Source of the DNA: Variovorax sp. CF079
Lineage (GTDB): Bacteria > Pseudomonadota > Gammaproteobacteria > Burkholderiales > Burkholderiaceae_C
Direction: 5' to 3'
DNA: 64,000 nucleotides
Assembly: GCF_900101545.1 (NCBI RefSeq)
Contig: NZ_FMZU01000028.1
Coordinates: forward strand, 1-64,000
Below the pieces are notes generated by a model that saw only the letters and a program-made list of their open reading frames with translations, ran no database searches and was not told the origin of the DNA. Positions 34,430 to 42,708 of the stretch are shown here, piece by piece (the stretch's first letter is position 1; each line of letters opens with the position of its first letter). A program made the position numbers and the translations under genes.

Positions 34430-34739
34430 CTCTCGGAGTGAGTGAACCCCGCCGGCATGCCGGGGCACTGCGGCGCCTCAACCTGAGCAGGACCAAACCG
34501 CTGACACCGAAGTGGACCGAACCCCGGCCCAGCACCGAAAGCGGGCGGACGCCGTACGGGTCCGGCTCCAGGCCCAGTGCCCATTGCATCGCGTCGATGA
34601 GCCAGATCAGCGTGACGAAACCGAAGGCGATCTTGAGGGCAAGGCGGAAGTGGGCTCGGGCCTGCTCGGAGCCTGCGTACGCCGGGTCGGGGGCCTGGAG
34701 CTGCACGAGGAACACAATAGAGGCGAGGACGCTGATATC
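34430..34739 (-). pseudogene. N-terminal fragment of a rhomboid-family protein
   Basis: On the minus strand the frame reads AYAGSEQARAHFRLALKIAF, GFVTLIWLIDAMQWALGLEP and DPYGVRPLSVLG. A first membrane helix followed by LGLxPxxYGVRPR and a loop is the N-terminal layout of a rhomboid intramembrane protease group. After LSVLG the sequence loses similarity; the catalytic Ser/His helices are absent. It is divergent from the GTPase gene, with starts practically abutting at 34740. Confidence 0.45.
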
Positions 34740-35738
34740 GTGCCCGCGAATCTTTCGCCCGACTACAAGGCGGCCGAAGCCGCCTTCCGCAAGAGCCGCG
34801 ACCCGTGCGACCGTATGGAGTGGTTGCGCGAGATGCTGCGCACGATTCCCAAGCACAAGGGCACCGAGCACCTGCAGGCAGATATCAAGGCCCGCATCAA
34901 GGGACTCAGCGAACAGCTGGAAGGTGCTACGAAGGGCGCAGGGCACGGCGGCCCGGCGCTGGTGATCCGCCCCGAAGGCGCGGCGCAGATCGCGCTGATA
35001 GGGCCACCGAACGCAGGAAAGTCCTCGCTGCACGCGCGGCTGACGGGTTCCGCGGCGCACGTCGGTCTGTATCCGTTCACGACGCAGTACCCGGAAGCCG
35101 GGATGATGCCGCACGAGGACGTGCGCTTCCAACTGATCGACCTGCCGCCGATCGCCCCGGAGCATCCTGTGCCATGGCTGGTCAACACCTTGCAGACGGC
35201 CGACGCGGCGCTGCTGGTCGTGGATCTGGGCGAGCCCTCGTGCATAGAGCAGCTGCAGGCCGTGCGGTCAATGCTGGGGCAGCAGCGCGTGACGCTTACA
35301 GAGCGTCTGGAGGCGACCGCAGACGAGGACCCCTTCGCGCTGCGGCTGCCAACCCTAATGCTCGCGAACAAGGCGGATGGCATGGCCGACCTCGATGCGG
35401 AACTCCTCGCACTGCGCGAGCTGTCGGGCTCGCGCCTGCCGGTGTTCGCCGTTTCCGCGGCCACGGGTCACGGCCTGGGGGACATCGGCCCGTGGCTATT
35501 CCAGAACCTCGGCATCGTGCGCGTCTACACCAAGACTCCGGGGCATCCCGCCGACAAGCACCGGCCATTTACGCTTCGCCGCGGCCAGACTGTAGGCGAC
35601 GTCGCGCGGCTGGTGCATCAGGATCTGGCGCGCTCGTTGCGCTACGCGCGCGTCTGGGGCAGGTCAGGGTTCGAAGGGCAGCAGGTCGGGCACGACCACT
35701 GCGTCGCGGATGGCGATATCGTCGAGCTGCACGCATGA
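34740..35738 (+). CDS. GTP-binding protein with C-terminal TGS domain (DRG/Obg-related)
   Basis: A 332-aa GTPase. N-terminal helical region (ANLSPDYKAAEAAFRKSRDP), then G1 IALIGPPNAGKSS at ~85, a G3-like LIDLPPIAPEH in which the usual DxxG Gly is replaced by Pro, G4 MLANKADGM and a C-terminal TGS domain (~250-332, KHRPFTLRRGQTVGDVARLV). Such proteins bind ribosomes or RNA. GTG at 34740 is preferred; GAGGCGAGG lies upstream. The DLPP variant is probably a feature of this subfamily but may affect hydrolysis. Confidence 0.85.
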   Translation: MPANLSPDYKAAEAAFRKSRDPCDRMEWLREMLRTIPKHKGTEHLQADIKARIKGLSEQLEGATKGAGHGGPALVIRPEGAAQIALIGPPNAGKSSLHARLTGSAAHVGLYPFTTQYPEAGMMPHEDVRFQLIDLPPIAPEHPVPWLVNTLQTADAALLVVDLGEPSCIEQLQAVRSMLGQQRVTLTERLEATADEDPFALRLPTLMLANKADGMADLDAELLALRELSGSRLPVFAVSAATGHGLGDIGPWLFQNLGIVRVYTKTPGHPADKHRPFTLRRGQTVGDVARLVHQDLARSLRYARVWGRSGFEGQQVGHDHCVADGDIVELHA

Positions 35739-35935
35739 GCCGTGTCAGCCCTCGATCCCGTCGTTCGCTACTCGTTTGCCATTCACTTGCTCGATATCTT
35801 CCCGAAGCCGGCTTCCGCCAGGGGCCGGTATGCCGGTAGCCACATTCCGCAGGATGGTCTGGCGAAGGTCATCCCTGCGGAGGAGCAATTCCCACCTGGC
35901 CCCTCACATCCTGGCTCTGGCTACTCAAAGCCTTC

Positions 35936-36247
35936 CTACAAGGTCTTGAGCCCCAGCCAAATCGCCGCGATCACCGCATTCACCGACACGCTCAAGGCGC
36001 TCGGCACATAGAACAGCGCCGATACCGCCGGCGCGCCAATCAGGATTTCGACAATCCCCCCCAACCCGTACAACAGCACGGCGCACCACAGCCAGCGTCG
36101 CATGTAAGTGGGAAGCCAGTGAGCTTGAGATTGGTTGTGCCGCCAGGCCGCTGAGCGCTCGATGAGGCTGCCTTGTGTGGCGTCCCGGAAGAGCCACTCG
36201 AAAAAGAAGTAGCGGTACAGGAGAGTGTGGAAGGTCAGCTCATGCAC
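35936..36247 (-). CDS. Two-helix membrane protein, hypothetical
   Basis: A 103-aa protein starting with GTG at 36247. The N-terminal half is amphipathic and aromatic (VHELTFHTLLYRYFFFEWLF). Two membrane helices follow (RRWLWCAVLLYGLGGIVEIL and LSVSVNAVIAAIWLGL). No known family. It converges on the GTPase gene. Confidence 0.5.
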   Translation of the reverse strand: MHELTFHTLLYRYFFFEWLFRDATQGSLIERSAAWRHNQSQAHWLPTYMRRWLWCAVLLYGLGGIVEILIGAPAVSALFYVPSALSVSVNAVIAAIWLGLKTL

Positions 36248-36661
36248 GATCCATTTCCTTCTGATGGCGGTGGTTCGTCGCAGTCGTTTCTGACAGCGTA
36301 TCGGGAAGACTGATACCTCTTGCGGGCCGGCGACTTTGCCAAGATGGACATCATCGACTGCGGCGCTGACTCTTAGACAATCTATGCAATGCTGGGTTCC
36401 ATGGCAGCGCCTTCGCACAGGACCATCAACGCGCATGCGTGGCCGAGACTCTCAAGAGGCACCGACCCGGACATCGGCTGAGTCGGTCGTCGGCCGACTT
36501 CGCTGGCTGTACCGGCCGCGTTGGTACGCTCGTGATAGCGCAGCACCGCTTCGACCTTGTCGGCGTCGTGGATGTCAGCGCCGCCACATTCCCGTGGAGG
36601 TGTAGCGTACTTTCTTTCCTTGATCATGACCACGCCTTCGACAAAGGCATAGGCTAAAACA
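36248..36661. other. Intergenic region with one weak minus-strand frame
   Basis: About 410 bp. One minus-strand frame of 81 codons (36627 to 36382) follows a GAAGG, but its sequence looks non-coding (many Pro, Arg and Gly, no secondary-structure pattern). The last 60 bp should hold the promoter of the DUF255 gene. Nothing else recognised. Confidence 0.4.
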
Positions 36662-38779
36662 ATGGCGAACGTTCCCAGACAAACTCCGAGGCCGGGGCCG
36701 CTGTCCATGACGCCTCGCAGTTCGCAACCCGCGGACCGCCCCACCAACCGCCTTGCTCGCGAGACGAGTCCCTACCTGCTGCAGCACGCGCACAACCCGG
36801 TGGACTGGTTTCCATGGGGCGAGGAGGCGTTCGCCAAGGCGCGCGCCGAGGACAAGCCCATCTTGCTATCAGTGGGCTACGCCACCTGCCACTGGTGCCA
36901 TGTGATGGAGCGCGAGAGCTTCGAGGACGTGGGGCTGGCGCGCCAGTTGGCCGATGCCTTCGTTGCGATCAAGGTCGATCGCGAGGAACTGCCCGACGTC
37001 GACCACGTCTACATGAGCGCGCTGCAGGCGCTCACGGGCCGCGGCGGCTGGCCGATGAACGTGTTCCTCACGCCGCAACTTCGCGCTTTCTTCGGCGGCA
37101 CGTACTTCCCGCCGCGATCGCGCCAAGGAATCCCCAGCTTTTCCGAGGTGCTCGCCGCCGTGCGCGAGGCCTGGGTCCACCGGCGGGGTGACATCGAGCG
37201 GGAGGCCCAAACGCTGCTCGATCTCGTGCGCCGCGGCACGACCCTCTCGGCCCGTACATCGGCCGATGAGATGCACCGGCGAGCCGTGGCCCAGATCGCC
37301 CTGCGCTTCGACGAAACGCGCGGGGGCTTCGGCAGCGCGCCCAAGTTCCCGCAGACTCCGCTGCTGCAGTATCTGCTGGCGCTGGCCGCCAGCGGCGACG
37401 GGAGCGCGCGCACGATGCTCGTTGCGACGCTGCACCACATGGCCGCAGGCGGAATGTATGACCACGTCAGTGGTGGCTTCGCTCGCTACTCGACCGACGA
37501 GCGCTGGCATGTGCCGCACTTCGAAAAGATGCTGTACGACAACGCCCAGCTCGCGCGCGTGTATGCCGGCGCCTTCAGGCTGACCGGCGAAGAGAGGCTG
37601 CGCCTTGTCGCCGAGGGCACATTGACGTACCTGCTGCGCGAGATGCACCCCGCGGCTGCGCCGGCAGCCTACGCTTGCGCGCAGGACGCCGACGCCGAGG
37701 GCGTCGAGGGCAAATTCCACGTCTGGACGCTGGCCGAGTTCCGCGCCGTGCTCGGCGCCGATGCACAGGCCGCGGCGCGTCTGCATGGCGTGACGGTGCA
37801 GGGCAACTGGGAGCACGGCACGAACGTGCTCGAGCGCCGCGATCCGGAAGGCGTACGCGCCGAACTCGACCAGGAACCCGAGGCCTTCGCGTCCTGGGAA
37901 CGCTCGGTGCGCGAGCGCCTCTACGCCGCGCGTGCCCAGCGCGCCTGGCCGATTACCGACGACAAGGTGCTGGCCGACTGGAACGGCATGGCGCTGCGCG
38001 CATTTGCTGAAGGAGGGCGACTGCTCGGGCGAGACGACTTCGTGCAGGCTGCGCGAGAGCTCGCGCGCTTCCTGCTGGCCGCCATGGTCCGGGATGGGCG
38101 GGTCCACCACGCCTGGCGCGACGGCACGCTGCGCGATGAGGGGTACCTAGCCGACCATGCGCAACTCGGGCTCGGCCTCGTGGAACTGCATGCAGCCACC
38201 GGCGAGCTGGAGTGGCTAAACGCCGCGCTCGACCTGTGCGGCGGAATGGTCGAGCGCTTCCACGATGCGGTCGAAGGCTTCTTCGATAGCACGTCGACGC
38301 AGCTGCCGATGCGGGCGCACAGCCTCTACGACGGCGCAGTGCCCTCGGGTACTGCGGCGGCGTGCGAGCTGTTGCTGCGACTGGCGGGCCCCTATGAACG
38401 CAGCGACTGGACCGACATCGCAAGCGCGACGCTCGAGGGCCGCGGCGCGTTGATGGAGGAAGCGCCGATGGCCGCGCCAGCGTTGCTGCACGCACAGCTG
38501 CTGGCTGAGCGGGGGGCTGATCTTGCGATCCCGGCGGGACCGGGCAGCGAACGCCTGTGGGCGGCGGCGCAGCAGGCGTTTGCGCCACTGGTCACGCTCT
38601 TCCGTGGCTTTCCGGGGTCGGTGCCGCTGCTCGAAGGACGGATTGCGGGCGAGGCCTACCTGTGTCGGAATGGAAGCTGTGAGCTGCCGGCGCGATCGGT
38701 CGAAGCGCTGCGAGAGCAACTGGCAAAGGGGTTCTCTGGCCCGGCCGGCAAGTTCGCAGCATCGGACGGCACTGCTTGA
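36662..38779 (+). CDS. Thioredoxin-fold DUF255 protein (YyaL/SSP411-like)
   Basis: A ~705-aa protein. N-terminal thioredoxin-like domain: NRLARETSPYLLQHAHNPVD, WFPWGEEAF and the active CxxC in GYATCHWCHVMERESFED, then the cis-Pro region GRGGWPMNVFLTP. The rest (~200-690) is an alpha/alpha-toroid resembling glycosyl hydrolases or epimerases: GGGFGSAPKFPQTP-like turn, DHVSGGFARYSTDERW, HFEKMLYDNAQ and YACAQDADAEGVEGKFHVWT. Homologues occur widely in bacteria and animals; the function is not established. An ATG at 36707 is an alternative start. Confidence 0.9.
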   Translation: MANVPRQTPRPGPLSMTPRSSQPADRPTNRLARETSPYLLQHAHNPVDWFPWGEEAFAKARAEDKPILLSVGYATCHWCHVMERESFEDVGLARQLADAFVAIKVDREELPDVDHVYMSALQALTGRGGWPMNVFLTPQLRAFFGGTYFPPRSRQGIPSFSEVLAAVREAWVHRRGDIEREAQTLLDLVRRGTTLSARTSADEMHRRAVAQIALRFDETRGGFGSAPKFPQTPLLQYLLALAASGDGSARTMLVATLHHMAAGGMYDHVSGGFARYSTDERWHVPHFEKMLYDNAQLARVYAGAFRLTGEERLRLVAEGTLTYLLREMHPAAAPAAYACAQDADAEGVEGKFHVWTLAEFRAVLGADAQAAARLHGVTVQGNWEHGTNVLERRDPEGVRAELDQEPEAFASWERSVRERLYAARAQRAWPITDDKVLADWNGMALRAFAEGGRLLGRDDFVQAARELARFLLAAMVRDGRVHHAWRDGTLRDEGYLADHAQLGLGLVELHAATGELEWLNAALDLCGGMVERFHDAVEGFFDSTSTQLPMRAHSLYDGAVPSGTAAACELLLRLAGPYERSDWTDIASATLEGRGALMEEAPMAAPALLHAQLLAERGADLAIPAGPGSERLWAAAQQAFAPLVTLFRGFPGSVPLLEGRIAGEAYLCRNGSCELPARSVEALREQLAKGFSGPAGKFAASDGTA

Positions 38780-39112
38780 GGGGTTGCGGCCGAGCCATCG
38801 GCTCAAGAGAAGGCCGGCGATCGTTCAACACGCGGAAATTGGCCGACGATGCCCTTGCGCCGATGGTTGCACGCGGCTTCGACCCGCCGATGCGTGCTGG
38901 AATGCCGGAAAGCGGTCGTCGTCGACGACCGTCGGCTCTTGGCCGACTGTAGCCGCTGGCTACCGCACGCTGCCTCCAACGAAAGCCGCAACCAGACCAA
39001 GGCCCGGTCCTCGGCCGTACTGCCAGGGTCGAAGGCTCGTCAGGAAGCAGGTCGACACTGACGTGCAGCACGGGAGTTCACAATGGCAAATTATCCCTCG
39101 CAAATCAATCTT
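38780..39112. other. Intergenic region with repeat-family sequences
   Basis: About 330 bp between the DUF255 gene and the nucleotidyltransferase operator. It holds degenerate and exact copies of the GTCGGCC-type intergenic repeat (one exact inverse copy at 38941-38954) and an AT-richer end. No gene seen. Confidence 0.5.
38941..38954 (-). repeat. Interspersed intergenic repeat, copy 4 (inverted)
   Basis: Fourth copy of GGCTACAGTCGGCC, on the minus strand. It lies within ~150 bp of other GGCCGAC/GTCGGC stretches that may be older copies. Confidence 0.7.
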
Positions 39113-39169
39113 AAGGTATAAGAACCGTCCGTCTTGAGTTATACCTTTCAATGTGAAGATAAGGTATAA
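39113..39169 (+). promoter_or_regulatory. Operator cluster: three AAGGTATAA sites before the nucleotidyltransferase
   Basis: AAGGTATAA occurs at 39113-39121 and 39161-39169, with its inverse TTATACCTT at 39139-39147. The second and third sites form a perfect 9-bp inverted repeat with a 13-bp spacer. TATAAT (39165-39170), a consensus -10, lies inside the third site. It ends 8 bp before the ATG, so transcription would start at or next to the start codon. Confidence 0.65.
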
Positions 39170-39178
39170 TTATCAGCC

Positions 39179-40216
39179 ATGGCCAGCTTCCACAATGACG
39201 CACTACAGACGCTGTATTCCTCTGTCAGCGAGCGCGCCAGCGCGCAGTCCCACATCCCGCTGCACTCTCCCGGGTCCGCAGCCCAGAAGACTGTTGCCGG
39301 CAAGACATACCTCTACTGGCGGGTGTACCTAGCGTCAGGAAAACACAAGGAATCCTCGCTGGGGCGTGCGGGAGACCCTCGTACCGATGCTGCGCTCGAG
39401 GAGAAGCGCCTCGAGAGCGCTGAGATGCGCGAGCTCGCCGCCGACGTCCAGCTTCTGCGCAAGGCGGGCTTTGCTGCCGCGGACAACTCTTCGGCGCTAA
39501 CCCTCGCTACGCTCTTCAATGCCGGAATCTTCAGCCACGGCGGGCTTCTCGTCGGCTCTCATGCGTTCGGCGCGCTCCTGAACAGCCTAGGCGTTCGGCT
39601 AGCTGCGAACTATGCGACAGAGGACATCGACATTGGAAGCGCCGGGGCAATCTCGGTGGCCATTCCCCAGGACCGCAGCTTTCTCGACATCCTGCGTGAC
39701 AGTGGCGTTCCCTTCTTCGAGGTTCCGGAGTTGGACCCGCGGAAGCCTCCAACCGCCTTCAAGGCCCGCGGTCGGCCACTCAAGGTTGACCTGCTCGTGC
39801 CGGGTTCCGAGGCGTACGAAACGAAGCCCTTGCCTGAGATACGAGCACACGCGACGGGCCTGCCATACTTCGGCTATCTGGTTTCAAACGCGACGCGTGG
39901 TTTCGTCCTAGGCAAAGAACATGTGGTCCCGGTGATGATGCCGGACCCCGCAAGGTTTGCCGTTCACAAGCTCATCGTCAGCACGCTTCGCGACCCGTCG
40001 CGCGCGCTCAAGGCAGACAAGGACCGCCGACAGGCCATGGTGCTGATTGACGCGTTGATGGAGAAGTTTCCAGACTGGCTCACAACAGCTGTCGGCGACC
40101 TGGATAAAAGCGCTCGTCCTCGGGTTGCTTTGGCCGCTACCCAGGCCATGAATCTTGTCTCCAACTCGTCAGAGCGCGCTCGGGATTTTCTGGCTGATTT
40201 GGGCTCCCACTCGTAG
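39179..40216 (+). CDS. Nucleotidyltransferase-fold protein, NTP_transf_8/GSU2403-like
   Basis: A 345-aa protein. The NTase signature lies at residues ~120-150: SHGGLLVGSHAFGALLNSLG, then ATEDIDIG, the G[GS]-then-DxD pattern of the polymerase-beta fold. A third acidic position is in PLKVDLLVPG. Flanking parts: YLYWRVYLASGKHKESSLG before, and ADKDRRQAMVLIDALMEKFP after. This matches the GSU2403-type family, a fold also used by MenT/AbiEii toxins. No Shine-Dalgarno is visible and the -10 is 8 bp away, suggesting a leaderless message. A broken recombinase follows. Confidence 0.75.
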   Translation: MASFHNDALQTLYSSVSERASAQSHIPLHSPGSAAQKTVAGKTYLYWRVYLASGKHKESSLGRAGDPRTDAALEEKRLESAEMRELAADVQLLRKAGFAAADNSSALTLATLFNAGIFSHGGLLVGSHAFGALLNSLGVRLAANYATEDIDIGSAGAISVAIPQDRSFLDILRDSGVPFFEVPELDPRKPPTAFKARGRPLKVDLLVPGSEAYETKPLPEIRAHATGLPYFGYLVSNATRGFVLGKEHVVPVMMPDPARFAVHKLIVSTLRDPSRALKADKDRRQAMVLIDALMEKFPDWLTTAVGDLDKSARPRVALAATQAMNLVSNSSERARDFLADLGSHS

Positions 40217-40474
40217 CTCTAAGCGTGCGCGGTGCCGCCGGCGGCTCCGAATTCGGCGGATTGCGCACGCACCGCCGATGTCCGCTCCTGGCCGAGACGG
40301 TGAGTTCGTAGCTGAGCCGGGAAGCTGACTTTCGACGTGAGAGCTGGGCCGACCACGCCCCCACCGCACGGCAGTCGCTCGTCCTTGATTCGTCTGCCGC
40401 CTTGCTCCAGTCCAAGCGTTTTGATTCTCTCAGAGGTGCATCTTTGATGGTCCTCAACTTGATAGGAGTCCATC

Positions 40475-41098
40475 ATGGGAACCAATGTCAACGCTGCTTG
40501 CCGCGAGCCATGGAACAAGGGCAAGATCGTCGGCCAGAAGGCCCCGTTCAAGGTCAAGGACATCTGGGCACTTCGAGCGCGCCTCCAGATGGAAAACCGG
40601 GTGCGCGAGCTTGCTCTCTTCAATCTGGGCATCGACAGCAAGTTGCGTGGCTGTGACCTCGTCAGTCTCAAGGTCCGGGACATCTGCCACGGCGACCAGG
40701 TGGCAACGCGCGCCGTGGTGATGCAACACAAGACCCAGCGCCCTGTCCAGTTCGAGATCACGCAAGCGACACGGGAAGCTGTGCAGAAGTGGATCAAGCA
40801 AGCAGGGCTGAAATCTGAGGATTTCGTTTTCCCAAGCCGCTTCCACGCCTCACCACATCTGGGGACACGGCAGTTCGCTCGAATCCTCGAGGGCTGGGTC
40901 GAGGATCTTGGACTTGATCCCGCAGACTACGGCACGCATTCGATGCGGCGAACCAAGGCGACGTTGACCTACCGGCGCGCTAGAACCTGCGTGCTGTGCA
41001 GTTGCTGCTTGGTCATTCCAAGCTCGACTATCTCCCGTGAGGTACCTCGGTATCGAGGTGGACGACGCGTTGGAGATCTCCGAGCAAACTGAGATCTC
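40475..41098 (+). pseudogene. Frameshifted tyrosine recombinase (small phage-integrase type)
   Basis: The first frame, from GTG/ATG near 40475, has SKLRGCDLVSLKVRDICHGD (catalytic Arg I), KTQRPVQFEITQ (Lys) and YGTHSMRRTKATLTYRR (HxxR). Then a shift at ~40985 leads to NLRAVQLLLGHSKLD (His), and a second at ~41034 to VRYLGIEVDDALEISEQTEI, which contains the nucleophile Tyr. All catalytic residues exist, but in three frames. It resembles the ~200-aa integrase-like proteins carried by small islands. It is inactive as read. Confidence 0.78.
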
Positions 41099-41109
41099 TG
41101 ATCGAGGCG

Positions 41110-41396
41110 TCTATTGGGCATGCCATTCGATTGCCGAACCCAAGGCGAAGCGATCGGCCGGTGTGCCCGTCTTGCCAGCGCGTGACCGTTTGACGCACAA
41201 GCCGATGGCAGCTCCCTGGAGCGACTGCGGCATCGCGCTCCCGGCCAAGCAGACCTTCGAGGTCGACCTCGACCACGAGCTTTCCATGAAGAACATTCAA
41301 GTCATCGATGGCGCAGCGAACTGCGTGTACGACATCTTCGCCGTCACTGACGAGGAGTTCGCGCGAATGCACGCTGTCGCGCAGCCACTTCGGTAA
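41110..41396 (+). other. Open frame downstream of the recombinase, unknown
   Basis: The last recombinase frame stays open to 41396. Its distal part contains FEVDLDHELSMKNIQVIDGA, ANCVYDIFAVTDEEFARMHA, which looks like real protein sequence, perhaps the end of another gene joined by a deletion. There is no separate start or ribosome site. I do not recognise the family. Confidence 0.35.
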
Positions 41397-41598
41397 GGCA
41401 TTCAAGCAGACCACCGGGCAGACACCGCACGCGTGGCTGGTGCGCCAGCGCGTCGAGGCGGCGCAGCGCCTGCTGCGCAACCCCGGTCTGTCCATCGCGC
41501 AGGTGGCCTCGGCCTGCGGCATTGCCGACCAGAGCCACCTGACGCGGGTGTTCTCGGCGCGCACCGGCACATCGCCGGCACACTGGCGCCGCAGCCGA
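41371..41598 (+). pseudogene. C-terminal half of an AraC-family regulator
   Basis: The frame encodes LSRSHFGKAFKQTTGQTPHA, RQRVEAAQRLLRNPGLSIAQ and VASACGIADQSHLTRVFSAR, ending in TGTSPAHWRR: the second half of the first HTH plus the complete second HTH of AraC. The effector domain and most of the first HTH are missing. The frame runs on into antisense of the LysR gene and has no meaning there. The matching N-terminal half may be at 49397-49759. Confidence 0.78.
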
Positions 41599-41628
41599 GC
41601 CGATCGATCCGCCCGTCGCGCCGCGGCG

Positions 41629-42546
41629 TCAGGAGATCCAGCCGGATCGCGGAAGCAGCGCGGGCACCAGCGGCCGGTTCAACTGCTTCACCCACCATTG
41701 CAGCGCCTGGCCGTTGGCGCCTGTCTTCCAGGCAAGCCAGAATGCCTCGGGCGCGCGGGGCTCTTCGGTGGCGAGTTCCACCAGGGTGCCGCGCGCCAGT
41801 TCGCTCTGGATGCAGGCGCGAGGCAGAAAGCCGTGTCCCAGGCCAGCCATCTGGCAGGCGATCTTCGCGGCCATCGACGGGACCGCGATGCGCTGCTGGC
41901 CGGAGAGCAGTCCCACCGTGCGGTCGGACAGGGTGCGCGCGCTGTCGCTCACCACAATGGCGTTGTGCTCCAGCAAGTCGCCGCGATGCAGCGGGCGGTC
42001 AAGCCGGGTCAGCGGATGCGTCGGTGCGACGCAGAACGCGAACTCGAGGCTGCCCACCATGACGCACTGGTAGCCCCCGCCGGCCGGCCCTTCGCCTGCG
42101 GCGATGACCACGTCTGCGCGCTCCTCGCGCAACGCCTCCCAGCTCCCGGTGAGCGCCTCGCAGCCGATGCGCAGCCGCGTACCGCAGCGTAGGTTCTCGA
42201 AGGCCCGCACGTCGTCGATGAGCGCCTGCGTCGGGATCAGCGAGTCATGCACCAGCCGCAGCTCCGATTCGAAGCCGGTGGCGATCTGCCGCATGCGAGA
42301 TTCCAGATCGCTGGCGGCGCCAAGCAGCCAGCGCCCCTCCTTGAGCATTTCCTCGCCAGCCGCGGTGAGGCTCACGCGCGGCCCGTTGCGCTCGAACAGC
42401 AGCATGCCCAGCTGCTGTTCGAGCTTGCCCACGGCGTACGAGATCGTGGAGGGCACCTTGTTCAGGCGGGCGGCGGCCGCGGCGAAAGAGCCGTGGCGCG
42501 CGATGGCATCGACGACCTCGATGGCTTCCAGGCTGAGTTTGAGCAC
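41629..42546 (-). CDS. LysR-family regulator of the pirin operon
   Basis: A 305-aa LysR protein. HTH: LEAIEVVDAIARHGSFAAAA with ARLNKVPSTISYAVGKLEQQ; effector domain ~90-295 with LIPTQALIDDVRAFE and a second lobe around SGQQRIAVPSMAAKIACQMA. The S-TIS-AV-KLE helix is typical of a LysR group adjacent to pirin/isochorismatase genes. It is divergent from the pirin operon; two perfect dyads lie in the 162-bp intergenic region. It probably activates that operon. Confidence 0.9.
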   Translation of the reverse strand: MLKLSLEAIEVVDAIARHGSFAAAAARLNKVPSTISYAVGKLEQQLGMLLFERNGPRVSLTAAGEEMLKEGRWLLGAASDLESRMRQIATGFESELRLVHDSLIPTQALIDDVRAFENLRCGTRLRIGCEALTGSWEALREERADVVIAAGEGPAGGGYQCVMVGSLEFAFCVAPTHPLTRLDRPLHRGDLLEHNAIVVSDSARTLSDRTVGLLSGQQRIAVPSMAAKIACQMAGLGHGFLPRACIQSELARGTLVELATEEPRAPEAFWLAWKTGANGQALQWWVKQLNRPLVPALLPRSGWIS

Positions 42547-42565
42547 GCGATACCTTGCAGAATCA

Positions 42566-42586
42566 ATGATCGAAAACTTCGATCAT
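42566..42586. promoter_or_regulatory. Operator candidate 1: perfect 9-bp dyad
   Basis: ATGATCGAA and TTCGATCAT flank a 3-bp AAC spacer. It lies 19 bp upstream of the LysR start. LysR regulators normally bind such interrupted dyads close to their own promoter. The TTCGATC half is shared with the second dyad. Confidence 0.7.
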
Positions 42587-42667
42587 AGACGTCGAAAAGA
42601 TTCGCCAACTGGTGCCGTGGAAAGAAAGAAGATTTCGACATGGCTCGCAGTTCGCTTCGAGGCCATC

Positions 42668-42687
42668 GTGAATTCGATCGAATTCAC
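42668..42687. promoter_or_regulatory. Operator candidate 2: perfect 20-bp palindrome
   Basis: GTGAATTCGATCGAATTCAC is a perfect palindrome, ending 21 bp before the pirin ATG. Its centre contains ATTCGATCGAAT, related to dyad 1. At this distance it would overlap the transcription start region, so it may be a repressor site, or the distal site used by the LysR tetramer. Confidence 0.65.
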
Positions 42688-42708
42688 AGAACCAGAAAGG
42701 AATGAATC

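Noticed and set aside
33951..35165. 404-aa minus-strand frame over the GTPase
   Set aside because: Mostly antisense to the GTPase. Only its last 70 codons (with a ribosome site) and a rhomboid-like segment look coding.
35742..36011. 89-aa plus-strand frame after the GTPase
   Set aside because: No ribosome site, low-complexity composition and overlap with a better-supported minus-strand membrane protein.
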